DNA of 64,000 bases from Sanguinoderma infundibulare (GCA_032821775.1 JAVLRN010000003.1:2976001-3040000), one strand, 5' to 3'; shown: positions 45,118-55,523, counted from the first letter of the stretch. Program-made: numbers and translations. Notes: generated from the sequence alone by a model not told the origin.

Positions 45118-45138
45118 CGGCATACGGCATACGGCATA
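45118..45138 (+). repeat. Heptamer tandem repeat (cggcata, three copies)
   Basis: Three perfect head-to-tail cggcata units, with further imperfect ggcatac and cgacac units around them, directly after the relic exon. Confidence 0.8.
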
Positions 45139-45760
45139 CGGCGCTCGACACACGACATCATCTATAGAACGCATTCATTCATCTTCATCTTTTCCCCCAC
45201 ACCTGACTACGCGGGTACGGACCGCGATCCGTTTGCGGTTCCGGCAGGATTGTGAGTCCAGAACTTGAGCAGGACTTCTGCACAAACTCACCACGTAGCT
45301 AACGCTTCACGGCATCATCAGTGTAAATTATTAGCGTACACATCTCGCTCGCCATGCGGTATAATGATCGACTCGGATAGAAGAGACGGTGGTGGAGATG
45401 CGAGTGGGCGCGGGCGATGCAGTCCTGGTATTCGAACAGTTGAGTTGACAACTGCGAAGCGTTCCCGTCTTCGCAATACAAATATCACAGGCACGAGTAG
45501 CAAACCCCCGTAGACTGAGCCGACGACGTCGCGGTGGAATCGGAATGTGGTTCCACCGATAGGACCTCATCCACTGTGTGGTAAGTGGTCAGTTACATTG
45601 GTGCCACATATCTTGATTGAACACCATATTACAGCCGCAGGTTTTCCTGGGGCCTGGACATCAACGACTTCTGCCAGATGGGGACGTCGAATATATAGCG
45701 GCAGGTGACTCGGGTGCCGTGCCCTCCTCAAACAAGCCACCCTCTGCCTCTCTCCGAACC

Positions 45761-47681
45761 ATGTCGGATTCCGATAATGCCGCACTCGTCGCTGCTTTTG
45801 ATTCTATGTGAGTGGTTCTCTCTAACTGCATGGCGTACTTACCCCGTCTCTTGCAGTCGAAAAGAAAATTACTTCGTGTCAGTCGCTGCCGGTGAGTGTG
45901 CCACAGATTCTGTCTCAGACTCAGCGTGACGGCATTCGTTCTGATGTCATCGTTGATGCTGGATAGCCCTTATGGTCTACGAGTTCACGATCACCTTCGA
46001 CAAAGAGGTCGAACTCTTCTGGAGGCGTAAAATTACGGTCTCGACCATCCTGTTTTTCCTCAACCGTTATGTGCCCTTGGCAGTCAATGTGCTCAAAGGG
46101 CCATGGCCTAACCCAACGATTCTTGCGGTGCGTGCTATTACTTTCTGTCATCCGTGGCTGCCAAACTCATATGGTCGCAGAGGTAAGGGATTGGCACGTC
46201 TCCGAATAGCGCCTTCTGGGCTCACATGGAACACAGCTGTATTTCACTCAATTGGTCCCAATTTATCCTGGAGATCTTCCAATATGTTCCCTGGGCCGGT
46301 ACGCATCATTCGCTAAATTTATATCCTTAACCGCATCTATTTTGACAATTTCCCATGTCTCAACAAGCGTTCTCCTGCTTGCGAGCCTACGTGCTCAGCG
46401 GTCGGAGATGGGCGATCGCCGCCTTCATCTTCATACTCTCTCTCGCACCTGTTGTCATAAACTTCGTAAGTCTCACAGGGATCAAGAGTTTGTTTGCGGT
46501 GGTGAGACTGACACACTCGCGTCTAATGAGGTGAATATAGGCTATACAGCCATCTTTGTAAACCCCGACTTCGGCTGTAGTGCAGAGTTCAAGCTCTCTG
46601 ATGCTGTACGGCACGAGTGGGTATGATATTGTAAGGAAAGCCAGACATACTGATACAGTGGAACACTTCTGCTTTAGTTGTACGTACCATCTATACCCAG
46701 GGTTTGCAATGCGGTGTGCCACAACTTAAGTCCGCGTCTCCTACTCTATCCAGTCGTGATCGTTTCCCGAGTTTGTCTCGTCGCATCAGATCTCCTGGTG
46801 GTAGCCATCACTTGGGCCGGAACATACAAGAATGCCAGGGAGATGAAGTTGCTGGGCCAAAGCACATCGCTGTCAAGGGTCCTCTTCAGGAATGGTAAGC
46901 AAAACAGTGATCACTCCGCATAAATCATTTTATTCAGCGTTTCACTTGCTAGGTGTCATGTACTTCATGTATGTCCTGCTTGAACCCTTTCCGTCTCGTG
47001 CTGACTTCTTTCCAGTGTCCTACTAATCATGAACCTCCTCCACCTGACGTTCTCCCTGTTTACGGTACGTCTAAACGTCAGCGGATTTCCTTGTTACCCG
47101 TGCTCAAGTTCCATGTAGATCCTAGTCAACGTTGGCAACAACGCTGATAACGCGAGCAACATCGTACTCCTTATCGAACCGTACGTCTGCCATCCCAGCG
47201 GCGTCTTCTTCTCTTTCTCATCATGATGTCCCAACTCATTACTTAACCCTCCTCCGCACGTGCGTGCAGAATAACCGCCATCCTGATCTCCCGCTTCTCC
47301 TTCGACCTCCAAGAAGCTGCCAACGGCAACGCCCACCAACACTCCCTCTCGTCTGTCCAGATTGGCAGCCTCAAGTTCAATGCGGTTCTCGGCTCCGTTA
47401 CTTCTTCGCTTCCCGCCCCAGGAGAAGCTAGCCCGGAGCATGAAGCACTCGATGTCAGCTCGGACCCCTCCATCGCCGAGGAAGACACTGCGAACTTGGA
47501 ATCGGGGTTGGACGACCGCAATCCCAGTCCAGACCCGAGGCGGCCAATGGACAGACATCCTCGAGCGCGATCAATTCATGCTGATCGTTGCACAGGTGTG
47601 CCATACCTCGCTCTAACCGCGAAGATTGCGGCTCACCTCCTCGGTCTACAGATGTACGCTAGATGTTGTCGTACTTGGTAG
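45761..47681 (+). CDS. DUF6533-type multi-pass membrane protein
   Basis: Member of a large family of basidiomycete integral membrane proteins of unknown role. Hand-spliced exons give MSDSDNAALVAAFDSI, RKENYFVSVAA, ALMVYEFTITFDKEVELFWR with FFLNRYVPLAVNVL, SCISLNWSQFILEIFQYVPW, then AFSCLRAYVLSGRRWAIAAF and FIFILSLAPVVINF, VNIGYTAIFVNPDFGC, SDLLVVAITWAGTYKNAREM, GVMYFIVLLIMNLLHLTFSL, ILVNVGNNADNASNIVLLIE and PITAILISRFSFDLQEA. The order (YEF..FDKEVELFWRRK, then LNRY, a PDFGC loop, then STSLSRVLFRNG) is the usual DUF6533 pattern with about seven helices. A polar tail of about 100 residues ends at 47681. The exon from 46750 has a relic copy at 44919. Confidence 0.8.
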
Positions 47682-48703
47682 ATTCTGGCATGCGCGCCGG
47701 TCGCGAAGCTTTAGACTCGTGTTCGCACCGCGGAGTGGAATACGCTAGATGGGAACGTGTGGTATCTTTCGAATGTGGCTCTGTTCTCTAGTATCCAGTT
47801 TTCTTGGATGGCTGTTCTGAATGACGATATAACTTATGACAGGCTGGTGCGTTTGGAATACAAAGCCTTTTCGTCAATTCGGCACGGAAGCGTCATATGT
47901 ATGTATACAGTGTTTTCCAATCCAGTGACATACCAATGATGCGGGACGATATGGTCTATGATCGTTGATTGCAGACTATTGTCGTTAAGCTCGAAGTCGA
48001 CGTTTCTTGGATCGAGCTGCCGCCATATCCTCCAGCATTTTGCGTCTTAATTCGGGCGGCGTGTTGCGCGTTGCGGTGCACTACATACCTCGTCCGCTCC
48101 GCGGACACGTCGGCTCGCGTCCTCTGGGCAATGTACTCTAGAGGTTACCTAGAGGGTACCAGTTATGGGGTTCGTTGGGTTCCGCCACAGTATGCGGGCT
48201 TCCCGCGAAGTCGCTGGATTAATATTCATCTTTGTATGTCCGCACGCTCACTGGAATACGTTAGAATATATGACATGTTTTGTTTCTGATTGCTTGTATG
48301 GTCTCCGCTCGCCGTTCATTCTCAAATAGCTACTCTGTACGTGCATATCATGACGGGCTTGACCCGCTGCAAACGCAAGTCCTTCGCCTACCGTCCGCCA
48401 GCATTGCGTCCTTTGGTGGAAGCTCAATCGGTCGTTCTGCGTGAGTATGCGACGCGCGCTGGCCCTCTTCTCACTTCCGGATGAGCGCGCTCCTTATGCT
48501 CCACGTCTTCCTGATCTGCACGGAGGCTTCGAGGGTTAGATTGAGTTCGGGCGAGGGCACAAATCGGCTGAGACTTGACCGTGGCCAAAGCAACACTTGG
48601 AAATCGTAAAGGTTGCGTTGTAGAAGTTCAAGACATTCTACTATTAGAGGGAAGCGGTCGAGGAGGATAGAGAATGGGGAAGGGAGCTAAAAAGGAGAGG
48701 TTG
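47682..48703. other. 1-kb gap, no gene seen
   Basis: Only short unrelated open frames. Nothing resembling a domain, repeat or mobile element. Confidence 0.5.
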
Positions 48704-48708
48704 AAAAA
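48704..48708 (-). terminator. Pol III terminator of tRNA-Tyr
   Basis: A run of five A on the + strand (TTTTT on the transcribed strand sense) begins two bases after the tRNA discriminator base. Confidence 0.75.
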
Positions 48709-48709
48709 G

Positions 48710-48803
48710 TCCTTCGAGCCGGGATCGAACCAGCGGCCTTGAGATCCCCCAGGGGTGGAATTCCTATTACAGTCTCACGCTCTTCCAACTGAGCTATCGA
48801 AGG
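48710..48803 (-). tRNA. tRNA-Tyr (GTA) with a 21-nt intron
   Basis: The cloverleaf closes: acceptor CCTTCGA pairs with TCGAAGG, discriminator A; D-stem GCTC/GAGC; anticodon stem TGAGA/TCTCA; T-arm GCTGG-TTCGATC-CCGGC (B box). The anticodon GTA is at 48768-48770. The anticodon loop is interrupted one base 3' of the anticodon by an intron at 48746-48766, the canonical position for eukaryotic nuclear tRNA introns, which tRNA-Tyr usually carries. Confidence 0.95.
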
Positions 48804-49735
48804 ATATTTATATCATGAAAGAAATATTATATACTTAGTAAGCATCCCTCTCTCCCTCTCTGCTAGAAGTCAGACTGTCTCCTTGTTCCCATCTTCTCCT
48901 GCAGATGATGTTCAAGGGTATGGCTCAGATAAACAATGGTGAGTACACACTCCCTCATCCCTGCCCTAACTGGTGCAATGTATCATGAAGAACCTAAGCA
49001 ATGTCCCGTACAGCTCTCGATGGGCTTGGGCAGGTTCCTTTCAGGAGCCGTTCAAGAACGTCGGATTCGTAGTTGGATGACGGTCGTAATTTGCAAACTG
49101 AGCATAAACATATTAGAGCTGTTGCCATACGTTTGGCGTGTTTCATACCTGCTTGGTGCACGATTGCTGACCTCTTTCCATTTTTCCAGATTTCAAAGCA
49201 TCGAACTGCACGATCTACGTCATTCCCTGACCACCCTTATACGACCTGTAGCAATTTCTTTGTGCTTGTAGATGATGCATTCTTGTCTCTTGGGCCCGGT
49301 GCACCTACCGCAACACTTTGCCATTAAACACGGGATCTGTCGAAATGTCATTGCTATACACTGTATCGTCGTAAGGCCATGAACATGACTGGGCTATTCG
49401 TAGAATCGTACGTATCACGCCTCATCGACAGATATTCCAAATGGTGTCCAGGATGTCATCCAAGCTTCCCAGCCCGCCTTTAAACCTCCTACGAGCGATT
49501 GGGTGCAAGGCGTGTTTGCGTGACCTCTGAGAGCGTGCTGAATCATGCTGAACAGCTGCCCTGAGCCGGGCGTCATCATGTCGCGATGGTGTCGACCACT
49601 CCCCGCCCGCGCATTCCATCCATGTCCTTCGTCTTATACCTCCGCCCGTCGACAATGTCTTCTTACCCACCAAATCGCACCAGCGTTCTCGTCGGCACCC
49701 ATTTCCCTCCTCGGACCCCGTGATTTTCGTCCTCT
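48804..49735. other. Gap before PAPS reductase
   Basis: 932 bp with the PAPS reductase promoter at its right. A possible small coding stretch on the + strand near 48985-49075 (NVPYSSRWAWAGSFQEPFKN) has no recognisable family, and I do not call it. Confidence 0.45.
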
Positions 49736-50721
49736 ATGTCACCGTCCATCGCCGAGTGCTCAACACCCGTTTTCGACAAAACGCTCAAGCTGCCGCTCTC
49801 TCAAGAAGAGATCGACCGAATCAACGCTCACCTCCGCGACCAAACCCCAGAGCAGATCCTCGAATGGGCCGTCGAGCACGTCCCCGGCCTCTTCCAGACG
49901 ACCGCCTTCGGGCTCACGGGTCTCGTCGCCGTTGACATGCTCTCGAAGATCACACCAAACCCTCCTCCGCTGATCTTCGTCGACACCCTCTACCACTTCC
50001 CGGAGACCTACGAGCTTGTGGAGGACGTCAAGAAGCGGTATGGCCGCGACGTCCACGTGTACAAGCCCGAGGGCTGCGACAGCGTCGAGGAGTTCGAGAA
50101 CAAGTATGGCCAGAAGTTCTGGGAGGCGGACGAGACGACATACGACTTTGTGGTAAAGGTGCGTTCTTGGGCGCATATTTCGCCCTTTCCTCGTCGCTGA
50201 GCTACCCTCTCCAGGTCGAGCCTGCGCGGAGAGCCTACGAAGAGCTCGGCGTAAAGGCCGTCATCACTGGCCGCCGTGCGTCCCAAGGCGCGGACCGCGC
50301 GAACCTGCAGCCCCTCGAGGTCGACAACACCGGCCTCGTCAAGCTCAACCCGCTCTTCGCCTGGACGTTCCCATTCGTGCAGTGGTACGTCGACAGCAAC
50401 AAGGTGCCGCGCAACAAGCTCCTCGACCAGGGCTACCGGAGCGTCGGCGACTGGCACAGCACCGTCAAGAGCGGCGACGGAGACGCGGGCGAGCGCGCCG
50501 GCCGCTGGTCGGGCAAGCAGGAGAAGACTGAGTGCGGTCTGCACGTCGATTACTTCAAGCTCAAGGCGGAGGCGGAGAAGAAGGCACGTTCTGATGCGCC
50601 CTTGTGGATGATTCTACCTGCTAACGACAGCCCCTCGCCGCAATAGTTGAAGGAGAAGGCAGCGGCCGACCAACAAGCTGCAGCCCCTTCGACCGCACCA
50701 GCAGTAGAGGCGACGGCATGA
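49736..50721 (+). CDS. MET16: Phosphoadenylyl-sulfate (PAPS) reductase
   Basis: Reduces PAPS to sulfite in sulfate assimilation, using thioredoxin. The start is MSPSIAECSTPVFDKTLKLP. Family marks are TTAFGLTGLVAVDMLSKI (nucleotide-binding region), LIFVDTLYHFPETYELV, AVITGRRASQGADRANL, LNPLFAWTF and the redox motif ECGLH (50530-50544; catalytic Cys codon at 50533). The first intron ends just before VEPARRAYEELGVK. Near the 3' end, reading through gives a stop at 50646. A GC-AG intron at 50584-50646, with a CTAAC branch site, instead gives a Lys/Ala-rich tail LKEKAAADQQAAAPSTAPAV ending at 50721. I favour the spliced form. The catalytic part is complete either way. Confidence 0.92.
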
Positions 50722-51146
50722 CAGACGTGCCTGGCTATTCAGTTTCGTTGTAGAGCTTCTCGCGATGTGTACCATGTTTGTCGATGTTAACGTTATGTCA
50801 TGCTTTCTTCCCCCTTCTCCTCTTCCCTTCTCATTCTACTGACCACTTCTACCGCCCCGGCCCAAGTGGTCTCTCGCGAATGTCTGCCGCGGCACCGACG
50901 GTCGATCGACGTCGACGCTGGACGCTGGGAAACGCGATCACAAGTCTGCTTTGTTTTGGGAAAGTCGTCGGGCGATCCGATGAAACCTTGAGCATAATTT
51001 TGTCTCTCAGCCATTCTCTCAATCGAGTCCGATGGATCTCCGCAAACATGAGGGCGCTCTGATATATACCACACCTCCTGGTCTATCCAGATATGCTCGC
51101 TCCTCTCCCAGCCGTTCTCTACGTCGAGCCTGAGTGAGCTACGGGC
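50722..51146. other. Gap between PAPS reductase and RNase III gene
   Basis: 425 bp, presumed 3' UTR and promoter. No gene seen. Confidence 0.5.
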
Positions 51147-52549
51147 ATGGCGTCCCCCGCCAAGTACGTACACTGCGCCGGATCGGATTGACATCGCCTC
51201 CAGAGCTGACCATCTCCCATGTACAGCGGGACTGGTCTACCTCGAACCACGCTTCCCAGCGGGCGAGCTCCGCTCAAGTAAGTCTAGATAAGCTCTTAAC
51301 GGAGGTCGAGGTCGAACTCGAGGCTGAGGAACGCCCCTGTGTGTACACGCATGTAGGCCGGAGTTCCCCAACGGGCTGCCCCCACTCCCGGACATCCTGT
51401 CCGACCAGATGCGCCTCCAAGTGTTCACCCACCGCAGCTTCTACGCGCGCCCGACCCACGTCTTCGAGGACATGCCAGACGATCCGAGCCCGGACAACGA
51501 GATGTGCGTGTGGCTGTCGTGTTAGGACCGTGCAATCGCCTGACGCTCGACCTGACGCCAGGCTCGAGCATCTCGGGGACACCGTCCTCAGCTTGGTCGT
51601 CACGGGGCTCCTGAGGGACGTCTATCCGTGCCTGCGAGTGGGCCCTTCGACGGTGAGCGGTGATGCTCTCTTTGTGTTGCCTAACGATAGGTGCTGAACG
51701 ACACTGTCTCTCATGCAGAAAATAAGGGCTCTTGTGGTCGGGAACCCCACCCTCGCTGCGATGTGAGAGCTCCGTCGATGGTACCAGGATGGGCGCGCGC
51801 ATGCTGACCATCATCTTCCCGTCAGCTCTGTCCAGTACCGCCTGCCCGAGATGTTGCGTATGCATCCCGCGCAGGCGATCACGCTGCAGGCTTCCACCAA
51901 TATCCAAGGTACGCTGCGCCACACAACGCCTGCTTAACGGAGATATGCTCACGGCTCTTCCAGCGGATCTCTTCGAGGTGACGCACACCTTATTCTAGAT
52001 GAGGCAAGCAAAACGCTAACTCGCGTGCTCCACTACCAGTCGTTCGTGGGCGGCCTGTACCTCGACCGCGGCCTCGAAGTCACGAAGACCTGGCTGCACC
52101 CCCTCTTCCGCCCCTACCTCGCCGAAGCGTACCGCATCGTCCGCGTGCAGCACGGCCTCTCTCCGGACCCCGAGCCCTTGTACCCCACCCTGCGCGCCTT
52201 CTACCGCCACGTCTCGCTGACGCCGCCCGTCCCCGGCTCGGGCACCGCGACGCCAAACGGGACCGGGGTCCCGGGGCCGCAGTCGTGGTCGATCCCGCCG
52301 CCGCCGCGCATCCCGGGCAACGTCGGGCACCTGTCGCTCTTCAACCAGCACATGCAGCAGCAGGGCAAGTTCGTCGAGTGGGTCTACATCGACAGCGAGG
52401 GCGAGGGCACGAAGACGACGCCGATCTGGGTCGTGCGCGCCATGTGCGAGGGCGAGTGCCTCGGGCGCGGGCGCGGGAGCACGAAGAAGGCGGCGCGGAA
52501 CGAGGCCGCCAAGGAGGGGCTCGTCAACCTCGGCATATACATCTCGTGA
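51147..52549 (+). CDS. RNase III-domain protein with C-terminal dsRBD
   Basis: The start MASPANGTGLPRTTLPSGRA is assembled from two small exons, then KPEFPNGLPPLPDILSDQMR and LQVFTHRSFYARPTHVFEDM. The RNase III signature NEMLEHLGDTVLSLVV (LEHLGD at 51563-51580) is followed by LLRDVYPCLRVGPSTKIRAL, VQYRLPEM and ADLFE|SFVGGLYLDRGLEV. The four acidic residues used for metal binding in RNase III (E and D of signature one, D and E of ADLFE) appear intact. A dsRBD follows (QGKFVEWVYIDSEGEGTKTT...GRGRGSTKKAARNEAAKEGL). It could be an active nuclear RNase III or a relative of mitochondrial ribosomal protein mL44; the retained acidic residues favour activity. The stop overlaps a good splice donor (TCGTGAGT), so a further exon is possible. 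Confidence 0.82.
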
Positions 52550-53036
52550 GTCCCTCCCTCCATCTCCGCCCTCGTTCTTTCTCGTGCGCGCGGAGAGTGT
52601 GCTGACTGGGAAGGACACTGGCCCCGCGAAGGCAGCCGGAAGGACTATTTGCGGCTCATCAATGAGCCTTGGCACCTTGTCTCCAGACTCGCGCTGGATG
52701 CACGCAGCAGAAGCAGCTCGTCATCCCGCTCAGGTGTGAAGTCATTGTGCGAGGGCCATCTTAGACGGACGTTCATACCCAGGATTCGGAAGGATGGGAT
52801 GCTGCTCGAGGGGAGGTGGGCGTCGTCGTGTTGCCGGTTGCTGTCGTCAGGTCTTCGTCGTGGTCGCTGATCGCTCACGGACCGCTCGTGTGTTGTGCTC
52901 GCTTTTATGTATGTGTGCTGTGATCTATACGCTGTATGTGTATCGCCATGTATGATGAGTGGATACTGAATGGTGATGATTACGATAAGTAGAATGCGCG
53001 ATGATTAGAGGGGTATGTACTTTTGGTTCCAGCACG
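52550..53036. other. Gap between convergent RNase III gene and COA3
   Basis: 487 bp. It may include one more exon of the RNase III gene on the + strand (acceptor near 52615). Otherwise 3' UTRs; nothing else seen. Confidence 0.45.
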
Positions 53037-53582
53037 CTACACAACCCGCCTGGTGGTACCCGACACCCTGAGCTTCCCAACATTGTCCACCGGAGGCGCG
53101 CTCCAGACAAGGGTGCCAGTCTGCGGGTCAAGGAGACCAGGGAACCGACGTTCAAGTAGCGGAGGGAGGATTCCTCGACGAGGACGGGCGTTGGGGAGGG
53201 GTGTTGAAGGTACCGTCGCGACGGGTATCGATGGTGGTGCAACCGAGCTCGTCTTCCGCACATCCGTCCCGTCCACAGGCTGCTGGAGCCCAGACCCCGC
53301 CATGAGCGCACGCGCCTCGTCGTCCACGTCTCCGAAATCATCCTGCTTCACGGCGCCGATGGAGTAGGCCCACACGCCGACGGCGAAGCCGGTGAGGACG
53401 AGGCCGGTAATCGCGTTACGGAGCTTGAAGGGCTCGCGCGCGCGTTTCAAGCCGGGGGACATGATCTAGAGAGCGAGCAAGGTTCGCTGGGGGTTCTGAG
53501 GCGGATTGACGGGTGAGGCACGTACGTTTTGGGGACGATAGGATGCGCGAGCATCCTTCGGGTTGACGTATTGGTCCGTCAT
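53037..53582 (-). CDS. COA3: Cytochrome c oxidase assembly factor COA3
   Basis: Coa3 is a small inner-membrane protein that controls Cox1 translation and early complex IV assembly. Exon 1 gives MTDQYVNPKDARASYRPQN. A GT-AG intron of about 60 nt joins IMSPGLKRAREPFKLRNAIT, GLVLTGFAVGVWAYSIGAVK and QDDFGDVDDEARAL. The basic N-terminus, a single helix and the following KQDDF-acidic motif are the family pattern. The tail (about 90 residues, Pro-rich, ending SGTTRRVV) is longer than in yeast Coa3. It lies near COX7, another complex IV gene. Confidence 0.85.
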
Positions 53583-53985
53583 GGTCGTGTTTCAAGAGGA
53601 GACGGGCAGACGAGGTGAGTGTTGAGAGCAGAGTAAGTTAGGTTGCCTGGCACGCGGACTACGCGCGCGCCCTCTCGTCGCCTCGACCACGTGCGTCACC
53701 ACCATACACTGGGTAGTCTCCCGTTCTTTGCACATCGGTCATTGTGCAGCCTTCGTGGACGGGAAAGGTTGTAGTCTCAGCTATATCTCTATGCACGCAG
53801 CAACGAATCTGGTAGAGACTCGGACACCGAAGCTTTTACACAGGTTGCGGGGGAATTCGGAAAGAGATCGGGTGTTGAGCGAGCTCATGTTCTGTCCGCC
53901 TCACACAATGGTATCCCTCGTCTAAGATGGTGGAATTATAATGGATGAAGGGCTACACTCTTGTCGCATCGGCGTACTAGACCGT
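53583..53985. other. Gap between COA3 and COX7
   Basis: 403 bp holding the COA3 promoter and the COX7 3' UTR. No gene seen. Confidence 0.5.
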
Positions 53986-54435
53986 TCATTCGGCGGCCTT
54001 GCCCTGTAGAAGCAGTCCGGTAAGTTCCACCAATACAAGCAAACGCGGCACTGAAAGACTCGCCTTGATCAGCTGGTAGACACCGAACGTCGTGCTGACC
54101 ATGCCAACCGTGAAGAGGGCAAAGTAGGAGTCTGAGAAAGGACGATGGCGGTAAGGGATGGTCTAATGTGCCTCGTCAGGGTGGTACTCACTGACGTAGA
54201 GCCTCGAGCGAGGGAGACGGTAGTAGATGGGGTCGTGCGAGGCCTGTATGACAGAGAATGGGATTGAGCAACTTGGTTGAGGACGCATCCAAGGACTACG
54301 AGCAAAGATTCACCTGCACGAGCCTCTGCCTCTGCACGACATGGTTAGGCTCTGCCGTGAAAATGCACCAGTGAGCACACGATTCGCCCATACGCAAGCC
54401 CGAGGCCACTGACTGTTCACGAGCGCGCTGATCAT
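53986..54435 (-). CDS. COX7: Cytochrome c oxidase subunit 7
   Basis: Small single-helix subunit of mitochondrial complex IV, assembled by hand. Exons are 54421-54435 (MISAL), 54314-54349 (PNHVVQRQRLVQ), 54192-54243 (ASHDPIYYRLPRSRLYV), about 54064-54125 (NSYFALFTVGMVSTTFGVYQ, LIK) and 53986-54003 (GKAAE). HDPIYYRLPRSR and FGVYQLIKGKA are typical of fungal COX7. The last intron, 54004-54063, starts GC rather than GT (AAG|GCGAGT) and ends in ACAG; the family C-terminus demands this join. Two coding exons are under 40 nt. The product is about 60 residues. Shares a 142-bp promoter with YAF9. Confidence 0.85.
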
Positions 54436-54577
54436 CGCGACACGACGGATGAGTGGGGAGTGTTGGTGAGGGAGTGGTAGAGGATGGAGGACAAGTTGTT
54501 GAGGTCGCCTCGCGCGCGCGAGGCGGAGTCTCAACTTGCGATCCGGCGCGGCGCGACTCGCCTCGACCGCGTCCGCC
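54436..54577. promoter_or_regulatory. Bidirectional promoter, COX7 / YAF9
   Basis: 142 bp between opposite start codons, the shortest divergent spacing in the window. It contains an alternating cgcgcgcgcg stretch near 54512 and a CT-rich strand. Confidence 0.6.
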
Positions 54578-55523
54578 ATGGCCTCCAACGACCGCGTCCG
54601 CGTCCGAGTGCGTGTCGCCCTCGTCCCACTGTCCTGCCATTGCTCACTGTGTTCGGCTGCCAGGGAGTGACAATACATCGTCCTATCATCTATGGAAACA
54701 CTGCCTGGGTCTTGACTCCTCAAGAGCGGGAGAAGCTCCCGCACAACGACCATACCCACCGATGGACCGTCGCCGTGCGCAGCGTGGCCTCCGCGCCGGA
54801 CTCTGATATCGTCGGAGGTGCGGACGACTTGAGCTACTTTATCAAGAGAGTGACATTCAAGCTGCACGATACGTATCCCAATCCGAGTCGAAGTAAGTGC
54901 TCTTTGCGCCACCCGTCCTTCGTTGCACCTACCTTTCCTCTCTAGACATAGACAAACCTCCGTTTGAGGTATCAGAGACAGGGTGCGTCTCATCCTTCAT
55001 CATTTGTGTGTGTAATATACTGATGACCTGGGCCAGGTGGGGTGAATTCGAGATCACCATCCGCATAACCTTTGTCCAGGAGGCCGGCGAGAAGGCCATC
55101 ACGCTCTACCACCACCTCAAGCTCCACCCCTGGACCGCTGTCGGAAGCGGCGAGCCAGAGATCCCCACCCTCGAGAACGCTCTCAAGTCCGGCCCCGTGC
55201 ACTCCTGGCAGTACGACGAAATCGTCTTCAACGACCCCTTCCAGTCCTTCCTCAACATCCTCACCGCGCATCCCCCCACCATCCTCCCCAAGGTCAAGCG
55301 ACGACCGGTCCCGTTCCACACCGCGAACCCGGCGTCCCTCGAGGCGTCCAAGGGCGGCACGCCCGAGTTCACGCACGAGATGGAGAAGGAGGAGGCCGAG
55401 AGGCTGGACAAGGCGTTGAAGCAGATTGTCGAGGACACCCACAAGTGGCGCAATAAGCTCATCGAAAAGGAGAACGAGTCCAACAAGCTCAAGAAGGAGC
55501 TCGAGGCTGCAGTCCAGACCTAG
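54578..55523 (+). CDS. YAF9: YEATS-domain protein Yaf9
   Basis: Yaf9 reads acylated histone H3 and is shared by the NuA4 acetyltransferase and the SWR1 (H2A.Z) remodeller. Exon 1 is MASNDRVRVR and a GT-AG intron joins GVTIHRPIIYGNTAWVL. The YEATS fold has THRWTVAVRSV, LSYFIKRVTFKLHDTYPNPS, KPPFEVSETG, then WGEFEITIRITFVQEAGEKA and ITLYHHLKLHPW. HDTYPNP and GWGEF are the usual YEATS signatures. YDEIVFNDPFQSF follows. The C-terminal coiled coil (EMEKEEAERLDKALKQIVED and WRNKLIEKENESNKLKKELE) is the Yaf9 dimer/complex-docking helix. Complete. It converges on the ATR gene, with 125 bp between stop codons. Confidence 0.93.

Larger units (their letters stand above)
44265..45760. other. Duplicated non-coding region around a gene relic
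   Basis: About 1.5 kb. Sequence at about 44519-44834 (promoter-like) resembles about 45290-45640, which lies upstream of the intact DUF6533 gene. Between the two lie a relic exon (44919-45060) and a short heptamer repeat. Confidence 0.6.

Noticed and set aside
44876..45260. Short + strand frame at 44919-45167 as a functional small membrane protein
   Set aside because: It ends in the copied splice donor and repeat DNA and matches only one internal exon of the neighbouring gene, so it is a relic.
48936..49271. Small gene on the + strand after the tRNA
   Set aside because: A donor-like site follows MMFKGMAQINN and a protein-like stretch follows, but no start, frame or family could be secured.
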